DNA of 64,000 nucleotides, from NCBI RefSeq assembly GCF_010723735.1, contig NZ_BLLB01000002.1:5884178-5948177 (forward strand). Direction: 5' to 3'. Positions within the stretch are counted from its first letter, which is position 1. Each line of letters opens with the position of its first letter. Both the position numbers and the translations under genes were made by a program. The notes beneath the pieces are model-generated. The model searched no databases. It saw only the letters and a program-made list of their open reading frames with translations, and was not told the DNA's origin. The stretch comes from Mycolicibacterium hippocampi. GTDB lineage: Bacteria > Actinomycetota > Actinomycetes > Mycobacteriales > Mycobacteriaceae. This document shows positions 35,669 through 44,293 of this stretch, in pieces.

Positions 35669-37897
35669 TCACGCGGGAGCGCCTGCCGCAGACACGACCA
35701 CGGGGATTCCGTTGAGCACCGCGGTGCCCGAGAGCGGGTCCAGCACCGATCCGTCGTTGAGCTGATTGACGTTCACCCCGGGGTGCCGGGCCGCCAGCGT
35801 CTGCCCGGTGCCGGACCGGTCGTGACCCCAGCCGTGCGGCAGCGACAGCACGCCGCGGCGGATGTCGTCGGTGATCTCGACGGGCACCACCAGTTCCCCG
35901 CCGGGGCCCTTGACCACGGCGGAGTCGGACACCCCGAGGTCGGCGGCGTCGTCGGGATGCATCCGCAGCGTGCAGGTGTTGGTGCCGCCGGCCAGCGCGG
36001 GCAGGTTGTGCATCCAGCTGTTGTTGGAGCGCAGGTGCCGCCGACCGATCAGCAGGTACCCCTCGCTGCGCTGTCCGAGTGAGTCCCGCAGCCGTGTGGC
36101 GTCGCCGATCAGCTGCGGCGGTGCCAGCTCGATCAGACCCGACGGGGTGCGCAGCAGGTCCGGTAGCCGCGGCTGCAGCGGCCCCAGATCAATGCCGTGC
36201 GGCGCCGCCTTGAGCCGCTTCAGTGTCAGACCGTCCGGTCGGGCACCGAATGCGTCGCCGTAGGCGCCGAGCCGGAGCATCATGTCGAGCCGGCGCTCAT
36301 AGCCCGGGCCGTCGTCGAGCATCGCGGTCAATTCGTCGACCGCGCGGCCCGTGACCGGCGAGCCCGCGTCGGCGGTCTCCTTGGCCAGGGTGGCGGCGAT
36401 GACCTGTTCGTCGACGAGCGCGGGGTCCCCGTCGACTCCGATTCCGTAGAGCACCAACGCGATCCGGGCCAGGATCTCGGCTTCGTCGGGACGGCCCTGC
36501 AACGGCAGCGCCGGCGGTGAGTAGCGCGCGTTGTTGCGCACCGCGAGGTTGTTCAGCGCGAAGTCGAAGTGCGGGCTGCATGACGGCGGCGGGGGCGGCA
36601 GGATGACGTCGGCGTGGCGGGTGGTCTCGTTGAGATACGGGTCGATGCTCACCATGAAGCCGACACCGGCCAGCGCGCGGTCGAGCCGGTCGCCGTCCGG
36701 AGCGGACAGCACGGGATTGCCCGCCACGGTGATCATCGCCTTGATCTGCCCCTCGCCGGCGGTCTCGATCTCTTCGGCCAGCACCGCGACGGGTAGTTCG
36801 GAGAGCACCTCGGGCCGCCCGGAGACCCGGCTGTGCCAGCGGCCGGTGGTGAAGCCGCGGCCCGCTCGCGGTCCCCGCGGCGCGGGCGCGACCGGCGACA
36901 GCGGGAACATCACCCCGCCGGGTCGATCCAGGTTTCCGGTCAGGATGTTGACGACGTCGACCAGCCAGCTGCCCACGGTGCCGAACTCGACGGTGGACGT
37001 GCCCATCCGGCCGTAGACGGCGGCGGTGGGGGCGGCGGCGATCTCCCTTGCCAGCGTGCGGATCTCGTCGGCGTCGATACCGCAGTGCACGGCCACGGTC
37101 TCCGGCGGAAAGTCGCGGGCGAGGTCGCGAACCTCGTCCAACCCGGCGACGTGGTCGGCGAGAGCTCCCAGCGAGACCAGGTCCTCGTCGAAGAGCACGT
37201 GCACGACCGCGAACAGCAGTGCGGCGTCGGTGCCGGGCCGCGGCGCCAAGTGCCGGTCGGCGAGCTCGGCGGTGCGGGTGCGGGCCGGGTCGATGACGAC
37301 GAGCTTGCCGCCGCGCTTGCGCAGTCTGCGCAGCTTCCCGCCGAAGTCGGCGGCGGTGGCCAGGCTGCCGTTGGACACCAACGGGTTCGCCCCGATGATC
37401 ACGAGGTGGTCGGTGCGGTCGAGGTCGGGGACCGTGAACGCGACCGGGCTACCGAACATCAGCCCCAGCGCAACGTGTTTGGGCATCTGGTCCAGAGTGC
37501 TCGCCGAGTAGACCTGATGGGTTCCCAGGCCGCGGATGATCAGCGGCGGGTACAGCGCGCCGGCGACGGTGTGCGCGTTCGGGTTGCCGAGGTACACCCC
37601 GACCGACGCGCCGCCGTGGTCGCGGACCGCTGCGCCGAGGCCCGCGGCGACGGCAGCGAACGCCTCGTCCCAGCTGGCCTCGGTCAGCGCGCCGTCGCGC
37701 CGTACCAGCGGTGCGGTCAGCCGGTCGGGGTCGTTGTCGAGTTCGGCGAAACTGGCCCCCTTGGGACAGATGTAGCCCGCACTGAACACGTCGTCCTGGT
37801 CACCCCTGGCGCCGACCACCCGGCCGTCGTCGATGGTCAGCGTCAAGCCGCAGGTCGCTTCACAGAACGGGCAGATTCGCAGCGCTGTGTCGGTCAT
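35669..37897 (-). CDS. Molybdopterin oxidoreductase with N-terminal 4Fe-4S site (FdhF/NarB-like family)
   Basis: The 742-residue protein has an N-terminal cluster site Cys9-X2-Cys12-X3-Cys16-X27-Cys44, the three molybdopterin domains (GVYLGNPNAHTVAGALYPP, HLVIIGANPLVSN, GKLVVIDPARTRTAELAD) and the C-terminal molydopterin-dinucleotide-binding domain (YLLIGRRHLRSNNSWMHN). No Cys or Sec is found where formate dehydrogenases and NarB ligate molybdenum; the segment reads YSASTLDQMPKHV. No signal peptide, so cytoplasmic. Substrate unknown. It lies between lpqG and hpt, where M. tuberculosis has no such gene. Confidence 0.85.
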   Translation of the reverse strand: MTDTALRICPFCEATCGLTLTIDDGRVVGARGDQDDVFSAGYICPKGASFAELDNDPDRLTAPLVRRDGALTEASWDEAFAAVAAGLGAAVRDHGGASVGVYLGNPNAHTVAGALYPPLIIRGLGTHQVYSASTLDQMPKHVALGLMFGSPVAFTVPDLDRTDHLVIIGANPLVSNGSLATAADFGGKLRRLRKRGGKLVVIDPARTRTAELADRHLAPRPGTDAALLFAVVHVLFDEDLVSLGALADHVAGLDEVRDLARDFPPETVAVHCGIDADEIRTLAREIAAAPTAAVYGRMGTSTVEFGTVGSWLVDVVNILTGNLDRPGGVMFPLSPVAPAPRGPRAGRGFTTGRWHSRVSGRPEVLSELPVAVLAEEIETAGEGQIKAMITVAGNPVLSAPDGDRLDRALAGVGFMVSIDPYLNETTRHADVILPPPPPSCSPHFDFALNNLAVRNNARYSPPALPLQGRPDEAEILARIALVLYGIGVDGDPALVDEQVIAATLAKETADAGSPVTGRAVDELTAMLDDGPGYERRLDMMLRLGAYGDAFGARPDGLTLKRLKAAPHGIDLGPLQPRLPDLLRTPSGLIELAPPQLIGDATRLRDSLGQRSEGYLLIGRRHLRSNNSWMHNLPALAGGTNTCTLRMHPDDAADLGVSDSAVVKGPGGELVVPVEITDDIRRGVLSLPHGWGHDRSGTGQTLAARHPGVNVNQLNDGSVLDPLSGTAVLNGIPVVVSAAGAPA

Positions 37898-37916
37898 CAC
37901 AGCATTCTGCGCCGCG

Positions 37917-37951
37917 CTTCGGCCTTCTGTCGGCCTTCTGTCGGCCTTCGG
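37917..37951. repeat. Short tandem CGGCCTTCTGT-like repeat
   Basis: Between the molybdopterin gene start and the hpt stop an 11-base unit CGGCCTTCTGT occurs twice with a third imperfect copy (CGGCCTTCGG). Probably slippage. Confidence 0.6.
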
Positions 37952-37953
37952 CC

Positions 37954-38541
37954 TCAACGGTCCTCGTACACCTTGGGGTCGAGGGTGCCGATGTAGGGCA
38001 GGTCGCGGTAGCGCTCGGCGTAGTCGAGCCCGTATCCGACGACGAATTCGTTCGGGATGTCGAAGCCGACGTATTCGATCTCGACGTCGGCGCGGACCGC
38101 CTCCAGCTTGCGCAGCAGTGTGCACACCCGCAGCGACCGCGGGCCTCTGGTCGCCAGGTTGCGCAGCAACCACGACAGCGTCAGCCCGGAGTCCACGATG
38201 TCCTCGACGATCAGCACGTCGCGGTCGTTGATGTCGCGATCGAGATCCTTGAGGATGCGCACCACGCCGGACGACGACGTGGACGACCCGTAGGAGCTCA
38301 CGGCCATGAACTCCAGCTGGGTGGGCAGCGGGATGGCGCGGGCGAGATCGGTGACGAACATGACCGCGCCCTTGAGTACGGTGATCAGAAGCAGGTCCCG
38401 GCCGTCAGGCACGGAGGCGGCATCGTGGTAGTCGGCGCCGATCAGCGCACCCAGTTCAGCTGTCTTGGTCCGGATTTGTTCTTCCGACAGCAACACCGAC
38501 TTGATGTCCCCGGGGTACAACTCCGCCGTATGCGCAGGCAC
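37954..38541 (-). CDS. hpt: Hypoxanthine-guanine phosphoribosyltransferase
   Basis: Purine salvage, making IMP and GMP from hypoxanthine or guanine and PRPP. The 195-residue protein has the PRPP-binding loop VLIVEDIVDSGLTL, flexible loop near SSYGSSTSS, and VGFDIPNEFVVGYGLDY at the C terminus. Rv3624c orthologue. GTG 38541 was chosen over GTG 38547 because a -10 box lies 6 bases before it; the difference is two residues. Confidence 0.96.
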   Translation of the reverse strand: MPAHTAELYPGDIKSVLLSEEQIRTKTAELGALIGADYHDAASVPDGRDLLLITVLKGAVMFVTDLARAIPLPTQLEFMAVSSYGSSTSSSGVVRILKDLDRDINDRDVLIVEDIVDSGLTLSWLLRNLATRGPRSLRVCTLLRKLEAVRADVEIEYVGFDIPNEFVVGYGLDYAERYRDLPYIGTLDPKVYEDR

Positions 38542-38547
38542 GCCCAC

Positions 38548-38553
38548 AGAGTA
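38548..38553 (-). promoter_or_regulatory. Leaderless -10 box for hpt
   Basis: Minus-strand TACTCT, 6 bases, GTG at 38541. Confidence 0.45.
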
Positions 38554-38607
38554 GCCGTGCCGCGCCGCGGCGGTGCCATCCGGTGCCGGGAGGACCGACG
38601 CCGCGCC

Positions 38608-39567
38608 TCACACCGGTTCTCGGTACAGCAGCAGCATGTCGTCCCGGCGACCGGCGAACAACCGCGTCCGCGGTGTCGCCCCGGGCACCGCGACCCCGCC
38701 CTGGCCCCGCCACGCGGTGACCAACGCGTCGACGGCACGGATCTGGGTGTCGGTCAGCCCGACCGCCCCACCGGCGAGCAGCCACCCCCTGATCACCCTG
38801 CGCCGGACCGCACCGGGCAGCGGGGTGAGCACACCGACCGCGAGGCCGCCTTCGCCGATTGTGTCGAGAATGCGGGCCGCCATCGCGTCGAGCGCGTCGG
38901 TGTCCTCCCGCAGTGCCGCCGCGGTGCGTGCCAGTGCCTCGGCCACGCCGCCGCCGAGGGCGTCCTCGAGGACCGGCAGCACCTCGGTGCGCAGCCGCAC
39001 CCGGGTGAACCGCCGGTCGGCGTTGTGCGGGTCCTGCCACGGCGCCAGCCCAAGCTCCGCACACGCCCGATGGGTCCGCTCCCGCCGCACCCCGAGCAGC
39101 GGCCGCCACCACGGCGGGTCGTGGGGTCTCATGCCGGCGATCGACCGGGCTCCCGACCCCCGGCCCAGCCCCAACAGCACCGTCTCCGCCTGATCGTCGA
39201 GTGTGTGCGCCAACAGCACCGGGGCACCGGCGCGGGCATCGTCGAGCGCGCGGTACCTGACGGACCGGGCCGCGGCCTCGGGTCCACCCTCGGTGCCCAC
39301 CGTCACCCGAAGCACCTGGGCGTCAACACATCCCAGTGCGAGGGCCTGATCGCGGGCCGTGGCGGCAACCGCCGAGGAGTCGGCCTGCAGGCCGTGGTCG
39401 ACGATCAACGCGGTGGTCGGCACCGCCGTGGCCGCCACAGCGGTCAACGCCAGCGAGTCCGCCCCGCCCGACAGCGCCACGCACCATCGGTCGAGGCCTG
39501 CGGCATGGTCACGGGCGAACCGGGTGACCACCGTGCGCAGCTCGGCTACAGCACCCGGTCGATCCAT
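38608..39567 (-). CDS. tilS: tRNA(Ile)-lysidine synthase TilS
   Basis: Modifies the wobble C of the CAU-anticodon tRNA-Ile to lysidine so it reads AUA. The 319-residue protein has the P-loop VALSGGADSLALT, ALIVDHGLQADS, the LLAHTLDDQAETVLLGLGRGSG motif, and a C-terminal domain. Rv3625c orthologue. It overlaps the upstream zinc-protease gene by 22 bases and precedes hpt, an order conserved across mycobacteria and many bacteria. Confidence 0.95.
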   Translation of the reverse strand: MDRPGAVAELRTVVTRFARDHAAGLDRWCVALSGGADSLALTAVAATAVPTTALIVDHGLQADSSAVAATARDQALALGCVDAQVLRVTVGTEGGPEAAARSVRYRALDDARAGAPVLLAHTLDDQAETVLLGLGRGSGARSIAGMRPHDPPWWRPLLGVRRERTHRACAELGLAPWQDPHNADRRFTRVRLRTEVLPVLEDALGGGVAEALARTAAALREDTDALDAMAARILDTIGEGGLAVGVLTPLPGAVRRRVIRGWLLAGGAVGLTDTQIRAVDALVTAWRGQGGVAVPGATPRTRLFAGRRDDMLLLYREPV

Positions 39568-40628
39568 CGCCGTGGCTCACCGATCTCGCTCGGTAGCGGC
39601 AGGGTCTCGGCATCGGTCCAGATCGTGTTGAACCGCTGCATGCCCACGGTCGACACCACCTCGTCGACGAAGGCCTTTCCCCTGGTGTACTGGTTCATCT
39701 TCGCGTCGATGCCCATCAGGGCCCGCATCAGCCGCTGCAGCGGGGGCTGCTTGCGCTGCCTGCGGTCGTCGAACCGGCGTCTGATCGTGGCGACCGTCGG
39801 CACCACCGCGGGCCCGACGGCATCCATGACGTGCTCGGCGTGCCCTTCCAGCAGCGTCCCCAGCACCAGCAACTGGTCGAGCGCCTTCTGTTGCGGCTCG
39901 GACTGCACCGCTCGGAGCAACCCCAGGACACCGCCCGAGTCCGCTTGGGAATCATCGCTTTTCGAGCTGTCGCGACGATCCCGCAGGTAGCCGGCCAGCC
40001 GGCCGACGACTTGGGTGACGTCCTCGCCCGCGTCCTCGGTCAGCACCGTGAGCGCGCCGGTCATGTGATCGGCCAACCAGGGATTGGCCCGGAACTGCAC
40101 CCGGTGGGTGACCTCGTGCAGGCACACCCACATCCGGAAGTCCGCCGGCTTCACCCGGAGCTGGCGCTCGACGGCGATCACATTGGGGTACACCAGCAGC
40201 AGCTCGCCACCGCCCGCCGCGAAGGGATCGAACTGGCCGAGGATGCCCGACGACACGAACGCCAGCACCGCTCCGGTCTGGGCGCCGGCGATGCGCCCGG
40301 TGATTGCCGGGGGCTTGACCGAACCGGACCCAGCGCGATCATCGCTGCCCCCGGTCATCGCCCGCATGGAGTGCGCCGCGGCACGAATCCACTGCGGCCG
40401 GTCGACGATTCGGGCCTCCGGGATCTCACCGCCCTCGATGAGGCCGGTCACCTCGCGCACCGGGAGTTCGGCCAGCCGCGCCGATTCGGTGAGCTGCTCG
40501 GCCGCCTGTCTGCGGGTGTAGTCGGTGGCCGCCGGCTCCGGGCGGGCCAGCTTGCCGCCGAGCGTGGCGGCCAGGTTCCAGTCGACGGCCCGTCCGACGG
40601 CGAAGCCGGACCTGCCGGTCGGGCTCAT
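39546..40628 (-). CDS. Zinc-dependent metalloprotease (DUF2342, Rv3626c type)
   Basis: The 360-residue protein has a zincin HExxH site (CLHEVTHRVQFRANPWL) and a second histidine-containing stretch (LEGHAEHVMDAVG) with a likely third ligand. Found only in Actinobacteria; role unknown. No signal peptide, though a hydrophobic piece (GAQTGAVLAFVSSGILGQF) is present. The ATG at 40628 overlaps the dacB stop by 4 bases (ATGA), so it is translated after dacB. Confidence 0.9.
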   Translation of the reverse strand: MSPTGRSGFAVGRAVDWNLAATLGGKLARPEPAATDYTRRQAAEQLTESARLAELPVREVTGLIEGGEIPEARIVDRPQWIRAAAHSMRAMTGGSDDRAGSGSVKPPAITGRIAGAQTGAVLAFVSSGILGQFDPFAAGGGELLLVYPNVIAVERQLRVKPADFRMWVCLHEVTHRVQFRANPWLADHMTGALTVLTEDAGEDVTQVVGRLAGYLRDRRDSSKSDDSQADSGGVLGLLRAVQSEPQQKALDQLLVLGTLLEGHAEHVMDAVGPAVVPTVATIRRRFDDRRQRKQPPLQRLMRALMGIDAKMNQYTRGKAFVDEVVSTVGMQRFNTIWTDAETLPLPSEIGEPRRWIDRVL

Positions 40629-41998
40629 GTGTGGCATCCGCAGGAGCGCAGCGTCGCCGCGAAGGCGTCGAGCGCGGTGCGGCCGGTAGGACCGGCCTCG
40701 TTGGACAGCAGGGCGAAGGTCAGCACCCGTCCACTCTCGTCGGTGACGATTCCGGCCAACGAATTGGTCCCGGTCAGGGAACCGGTCTTGGCGCGCAGAT
40801 ACCCCGCGGCCTCCCGGCCCTCCTCGGTGTCGAGGTAGCGGTTGGACAGCGTGCCGCTGCCCCCGGCGATCGGCAGCAGGTCGACCAGCGGCCGCAGGGC
40901 GGGCTCGGCGTCCCCGGCCGCCGCGTTGACCACCTCGTCGAGGGTCTTCGCGGTCAGCCGGTCGTCCACCGACAGACCGCTCGAGTCGAACAGGCGCGCG
41001 CCGGTGGTGTCGATGCCGGCGTCTTCCAGCGTGCCGATCACCGCGCGCGCCGCCCCGTCGAAACTCTGCGGCCGGTTCGACTCGGCGGCGACCTCGCGCC
41101 CGATGGACTCCGCCATGACGTTGTCGGACTGGTTCACCATGTCGCGCAGTCGCTGCATGAGCGGCGGTGACTGGACCGAGGCGACCTCGGTCCCCCGGGC
41201 CGGCGTGGACCGCACCGTCACCCTGGCGGGGTCGACCCGCAACGCCACGGCCAGGGCGCGGCCGGCGTCCAGCGCGGGAGTCTTCGACCGCCGCGATTCC
41301 ACGGTCACCGGCTGCGTCCGTCCGGCGTCGAGCATCACCGATTCGATCGGCGCGATGTCCCCGCCGTCGATGTCCAGCGGGTCCCAGCCGATCGCCATCG
41401 TCGGACCGGTGTAGGTGCTGACGTCGACCTCCACGGCGGTCACGGCGGTGCCGCTGCGGCGCACCTGGTCGGCCAGATCGACGATACGTGCCGCGTCCCG
41501 GTACCAGGTTTCCTCGCCGCGCGGCGCGGCCGACAGCGTCTGGTCCCCACCGCCGACCAGCACCACCACCCCGGGCCGGTCGCCGGCGAGGACCCGCGTG
41601 GTCAGCCGGTCGTCGCGGTCCAGGGTCAGCAGCGCCGCCGCGGCGGTCAGCAGCTTGTTCGCCGACGCCGGTTGCATCGGCACGTCGGCACCCTGTTCCC
41701 AGAGCTGCCTGCCGGTCAATGCGTCGGTGATGCGGCCGGTGAACCTGCCCAGGTCGGGGTCGGCCAGCGCCGGCGCCAGGGCGGCAGCGAGGCCGTCGGC
41801 TGTCGGTACGTGTGCGGAGTCGGAGACGGGAACCACCGCCGGAGCAGCGGTCGCCGGTGCAGGTGCGGGTTCCACGGCCTGCTGGTCGGACGTCGGCCGG
41901 GACAGCAGCGCGGCGGCCGCCACCACCACAGTGACCAGCAGCAGCACCGCCACCCCGACCACCACGTGGGTGGACCGCCGCCACCGAGTGGGACGCAT
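40625..41998 (-). CDS. dacB: D-alanyl-D-alanine carboxypeptidase/endopeptidase (PBP4 type, Rv3627c)
   Basis: Class C low-molecular-weight penicillin-binding protein that trims peptidoglycan peptides in the periplasm. The 457-residue protein has a basic start and one N-terminal membrane anchor, an Ala/Pro linker, then SxxK as SANK (MQPASANKLLTA), SxN as SDN (VNQSDNVMAES), and KTG (LRAKTGSLTG). The C terminus CGCHT is unusual for its two Cys. The gene diverges from ppa with 124 bases between, and starts the dacB-protease-tilS run. Confidence 0.93.
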   Translation of the reverse strand: MRPTRWRRSTHVVVGVAVLLLVTVVVAAAALLSRPTSDQQAVEPAPAPATAAPAVVPVSDSAHVPTADGLAAALAPALADPDLGRFTGRITDALTGRQLWEQGADVPMQPASANKLLTAAAALLTLDRDDRLTTRVLAGDRPGVVVLVGGGDQTLSAAPRGEETWYRDAARIVDLADQVRRSGTAVTAVEVDVSTYTGPTMAIGWDPLDIDGGDIAPIESVMLDAGRTQPVTVESRRSKTPALDAGRALAVALRVDPARVTVRSTPARGTEVASVQSPPLMQRLRDMVNQSDNVMAESIGREVAAESNRPQSFDGAARAVIGTLEDAGIDTTGARLFDSSGLSVDDRLTAKTLDEVVNAAAGDAEPALRPLVDLLPIAGGSGTLSNRYLDTEEGREAAGYLRAKTGSLTGTNSLAGIVTDESGRVLTFALLSNEAGPTGRTALDAFAATLRSCGCHT

Positions 41999-42122
41999 GT
42001 TTCTCCTGCTCTCGATCGACTACCCGAGCCACCCCTGTAGTGCAGGGTATCGCTCGTTTACTGTTAACCCGCGTCGTCAGCAGACGACCCTGATCCGTAC
42101 CTGATCTGAAGGAGTCCCCACC

Positions 42123-42608
42123 GTGCAGTTCGACGTCCTCGTCGAGATCCAGAAGGGGTCGCGCAACAAGTATGAGGTGGACCATGACAGCGGCAAAGTG
42201 AAGCTGGACCGCTATCTGTTCACGGCGATGGGTTACCCGACGGACTACGGCTACATCGAGGACACCCTCGGTGAGGACGGGGATCCGCTGGACGCGCTGG
42301 TGCTGCTGCCCGAACCGGTGTTCCCGGGCTGCATCGTCGAGGCGCGCCCTGTGGGCATGTTCCGGATGACCGACGAGAAGGGCGGCGACGACAAGGTGCT
42401 CTGCGTGCTCGCCGATCCCCGGTGGGACCACATCACCGACATCGGCGATGTGTCGGAGTTCGAGCTGGACGCCATCAAACATTTCTTCGTGCACTACAAG
42501 GACCTCGAGCCGGGCAAGTTCGTCAAGGCCGCCGACTGGGTGGGCCGCGAGGAGGCCGAGGCCGAGGTGAACCGTTCCATCGAGAGGTTCAAGGCCGAAG
42601 GTCACTGA
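42123..42608 (+). CDS. ppa: Inorganic pyrophosphatase
   Basis: Hydrolyses pyrophosphate, pulling biosynthetic reactions forward. The 161-residue family I enzyme has GSRNKYEVDHDSGKVKLDR, the metal-binding signature DGDPLDALVL and DPRWDHITDIGDV. Rv3628 orthologue. GTG start with GAAGGAG 9 bases upstream. Confidence 0.97.
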   Translation: MQFDVLVEIQKGSRNKYEVDHDSGKVKLDRYLFTAMGYPTDYGYIEDTLGEDGDPLDALVLLPEPVFPGCIVEARPVGMFRMTDEKGGDDKVLCVLADPRWDHITDIGDVSEFELDAIKHFFVHYKDLEPGKFVKAADWVGREEAEAEVNRSIERFKAEGH

Positions 42609-42701
42609 CGGCCCCGGCTTGAGACTCAACTCACCCCGGGAATTTGCGTGGTCGTAACACGGCGTAACGCCGCTGTCCCTTCGGCCTTCGATCATGGCGG
42701 A

Positions 42702-43223
42702 GTGCTGTTGCATCAGGGACTCGGGCTGGACGCCTTCAACGCAATGCCGTTGCGTCGCGCAGTCCACGCCGTCTACGAGTGCTGCTACAGCGTCCCGCTG
42801 GCCGCCGATCTGGCACGCGCCCGCCCCTTCGACACCTATGACCAGCTGTATCGCTGCGCTGACTCGCTGCTGTTCGGGCTGAGCGAGGAGTCCATCGACT
42901 CCATCCTGGAGGCCTACCCGGACGTCGGCCGGCGGCCCGGCAGCGAGAAGTCCCAGGCCGAACAGTGCGCCATCACCGACGAGCGCCCCGAGATGATGGC
43001 CGAGCTGGCAGCGGCGTCGAAGACCTACCTGCAGCACTTCGGCTTCGGGTTCGTGATGTTCATCAACGGCTACCGCGCCGAGGACGTGCTCGCCACGCTG
43101 CACGACCGGTTGCACAACGACCACGAGACCGAGCGCAAGGTGGTCCGCAACGAGCTCGCCCGGATCAACCGCACCCGGCTGGAGCGGATGCTCGGTCCCG
43201 AGGGCGGCTACGACAACTGGTGA
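42702..43223 (+). CDS. OHCU decarboxylase-like protein (UraD family)
   Basis: The 173-residue protein resembles 2-oxo-4-hydroxy-4-carboxy-5-ureidoimidazoline decarboxylases, which make S-allantoin from urate products: an all-helical fold, and the substrate segment SEKSQAEQCAI and FGFGFVMFINGYR. In characterised members the active His is in an HPxxG motif; here it reads AYPDVG, a Tyr in that place. So activity is doubtful or altered. GTG 42702 fits family length; an earlier GTG at 42648 would add 18 residues without family support. It precedes allantoicase. Confidence 0.72.
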   Translation: MLLHQGLGLDAFNAMPLRRAVHAVYECCYSVPLAADLARARPFDTYDQLYRCADSLLFGLSEESIDSILEAYPDVGRRPGSEKSQAEQCAITDERPEMMAELAAASKTYLQHFGFGFVMFINGYRAEDVLATLHDRLHNDHETERKVVRNELARINRTRLERMLGPEGGYDNW

Positions 43224-43239
43224 GTACCCGCTGCTCGCT

Positions 43240-43245
43240 TAGGCT
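43240..43245 (+). promoter_or_regulatory. Leaderless -10 box for allantoicase
   Basis: TAGGCT, 6 bases, GTG at 43252, inside the short gap after the UraD-like gene. Confidence 0.5.
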
Positions 43246-43251
43246 TTGCCG

Positions 43252-44283
43252 GTGAGCACTCCACCGACAAGACCCGCCGGACACTCCCACTTTCTCTCCC
43301 TTCCCGATCTCGCCGCCCGATCCGCAGGTGGAGCGGTGCTGTGGGCCAACGACGACGTGTTCGCCGAGAAGGAGAACCTGATCAAACCGGGCGCACCGGA
43401 ATATCAGCCGGCCACCTTCGGCCACAAGGGGCAGGTCTACGACGGCTGGGAGACCCGCAGGCGCCGCGCCGCCACCGCCGACTCGCACGATTCGGTGATC
43501 GTCCGCCTCGGGGTGCCCGGCATCATCCGCGGGGTCGTGGTGGACACGGCGTGGTTCACCGGCAACTATCCGCCGGAGGTCTCGGTCGAGGCAGCGTTCG
43601 TCGACGGTTATCCGACCGCGCAGCAACTGGCCGACGAGGTCGAGTGGACCACGATCGTGGCGCGCCACCCCGTCAACGGGGACACCCGCAACCCGTGCGC
43701 GGTGGATTCGCCGAAGCGCTGGACCCATGTGCGGCTGTGCATCTATCCCGACGGCGGCGTGGCCCGGCTGCGGGTGCATGGCGAAGGCCTGCTGGACCCC
43801 CGCTTCACGGAGCTTCCGCTGGACCTGGCGGCCCTGGACAACGGCGGCCGGATCACCGGCTGCTCCAACATGTTCTACAGCTCCCCCAACAACCTGTTGC
43901 TGCCCGGCGCGGCCAGGACCATGGGCGAGGGCTGGGAGACCTCCCGGCGGCGCGACTCCGGGAACGACTGGGTACAGGTGCTTCTTGCCGGCCAGGGTGT
44001 GCTGACCGCAGCCGAACTGGACACTTCGTACTTCATCGGCAACGCCCCGGGTTCAGCCCGGTTGCGGGGCCGCGACGGAGACGGCGAGTGGTTCGATCTG
44101 CTGCCGCAGACCGAACTGCAGCCCGACACCAGACACCGCTTCCTGGTCGGCTCCGACCGGGCGGTCACCGAGGCCCGCCTGGACATCTATCCCGACGGCG
44201 GGATGGCGCGGCTGCGGCTGTTCGGACGGCTCACCCCGGAGGGGCTGCGGCGGGTCAGCGAGCGCTGGGACGCCGCAGCCTGA
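43252..44283 (+). CDS. alc: Allantoicase
   Basis: Hydrolyses allantoate to ureidoglycolate and urea. The 343-residue protein shows the internal duplication typical of the family: two jelly-roll repeats with YDGWETRRRR and GEGWETSRRR, and near-identical ends IYPDGGVARLRVHG and IYPDGGMARLRLFG. The leaderless -10 box supports the GTG at 43252. With the UraD-like gene it points to growth on purine breakdown products; ureidoglycolate lyase and allantoinase are not in the window. Confidence 0.92.
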   Translation: MSTPPTRPAGHSHFLSLPDLAARSAGGAVLWANDDVFAEKENLIKPGAPEYQPATFGHKGQVYDGWETRRRRAATADSHDSVIVRLGVPGIIRGVVVDTAWFTGNYPPEVSVEAAFVDGYPTAQQLADEVEWTTIVARHPVNGDTRNPCAVDSPKRWTHVRLCIYPDGGVARLRVHGEGLLDPRFTELPLDLAALDNGGRITGCSNMFYSSPNNLLLPGAARTMGEGWETSRRRDSGNDWVQVLLAGQGVLTAAELDTSYFIGNAPGSARLRGRDGDGEWFDLLPQTELQPDTRHRFLVGSDRAVTEARLDIYPDGGMARLRLFGRLTPEGLRRVSERWDAAA

Positions 44284-44293
44284 AGGCCGTCCC

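Noticed and set aside
38425..39990. 521-codon plus-strand frame
   Set aside because: Antisense of hpt and tilS, no domain.
40629..43124. Very long minus-strand open frame upstream of the zinc-protease start
   Set aside because: It is the antisense or off-frame shadow of dacB, ppa and the UraD-like gene; only its last 360 codons (from 40628) carry a family signature.
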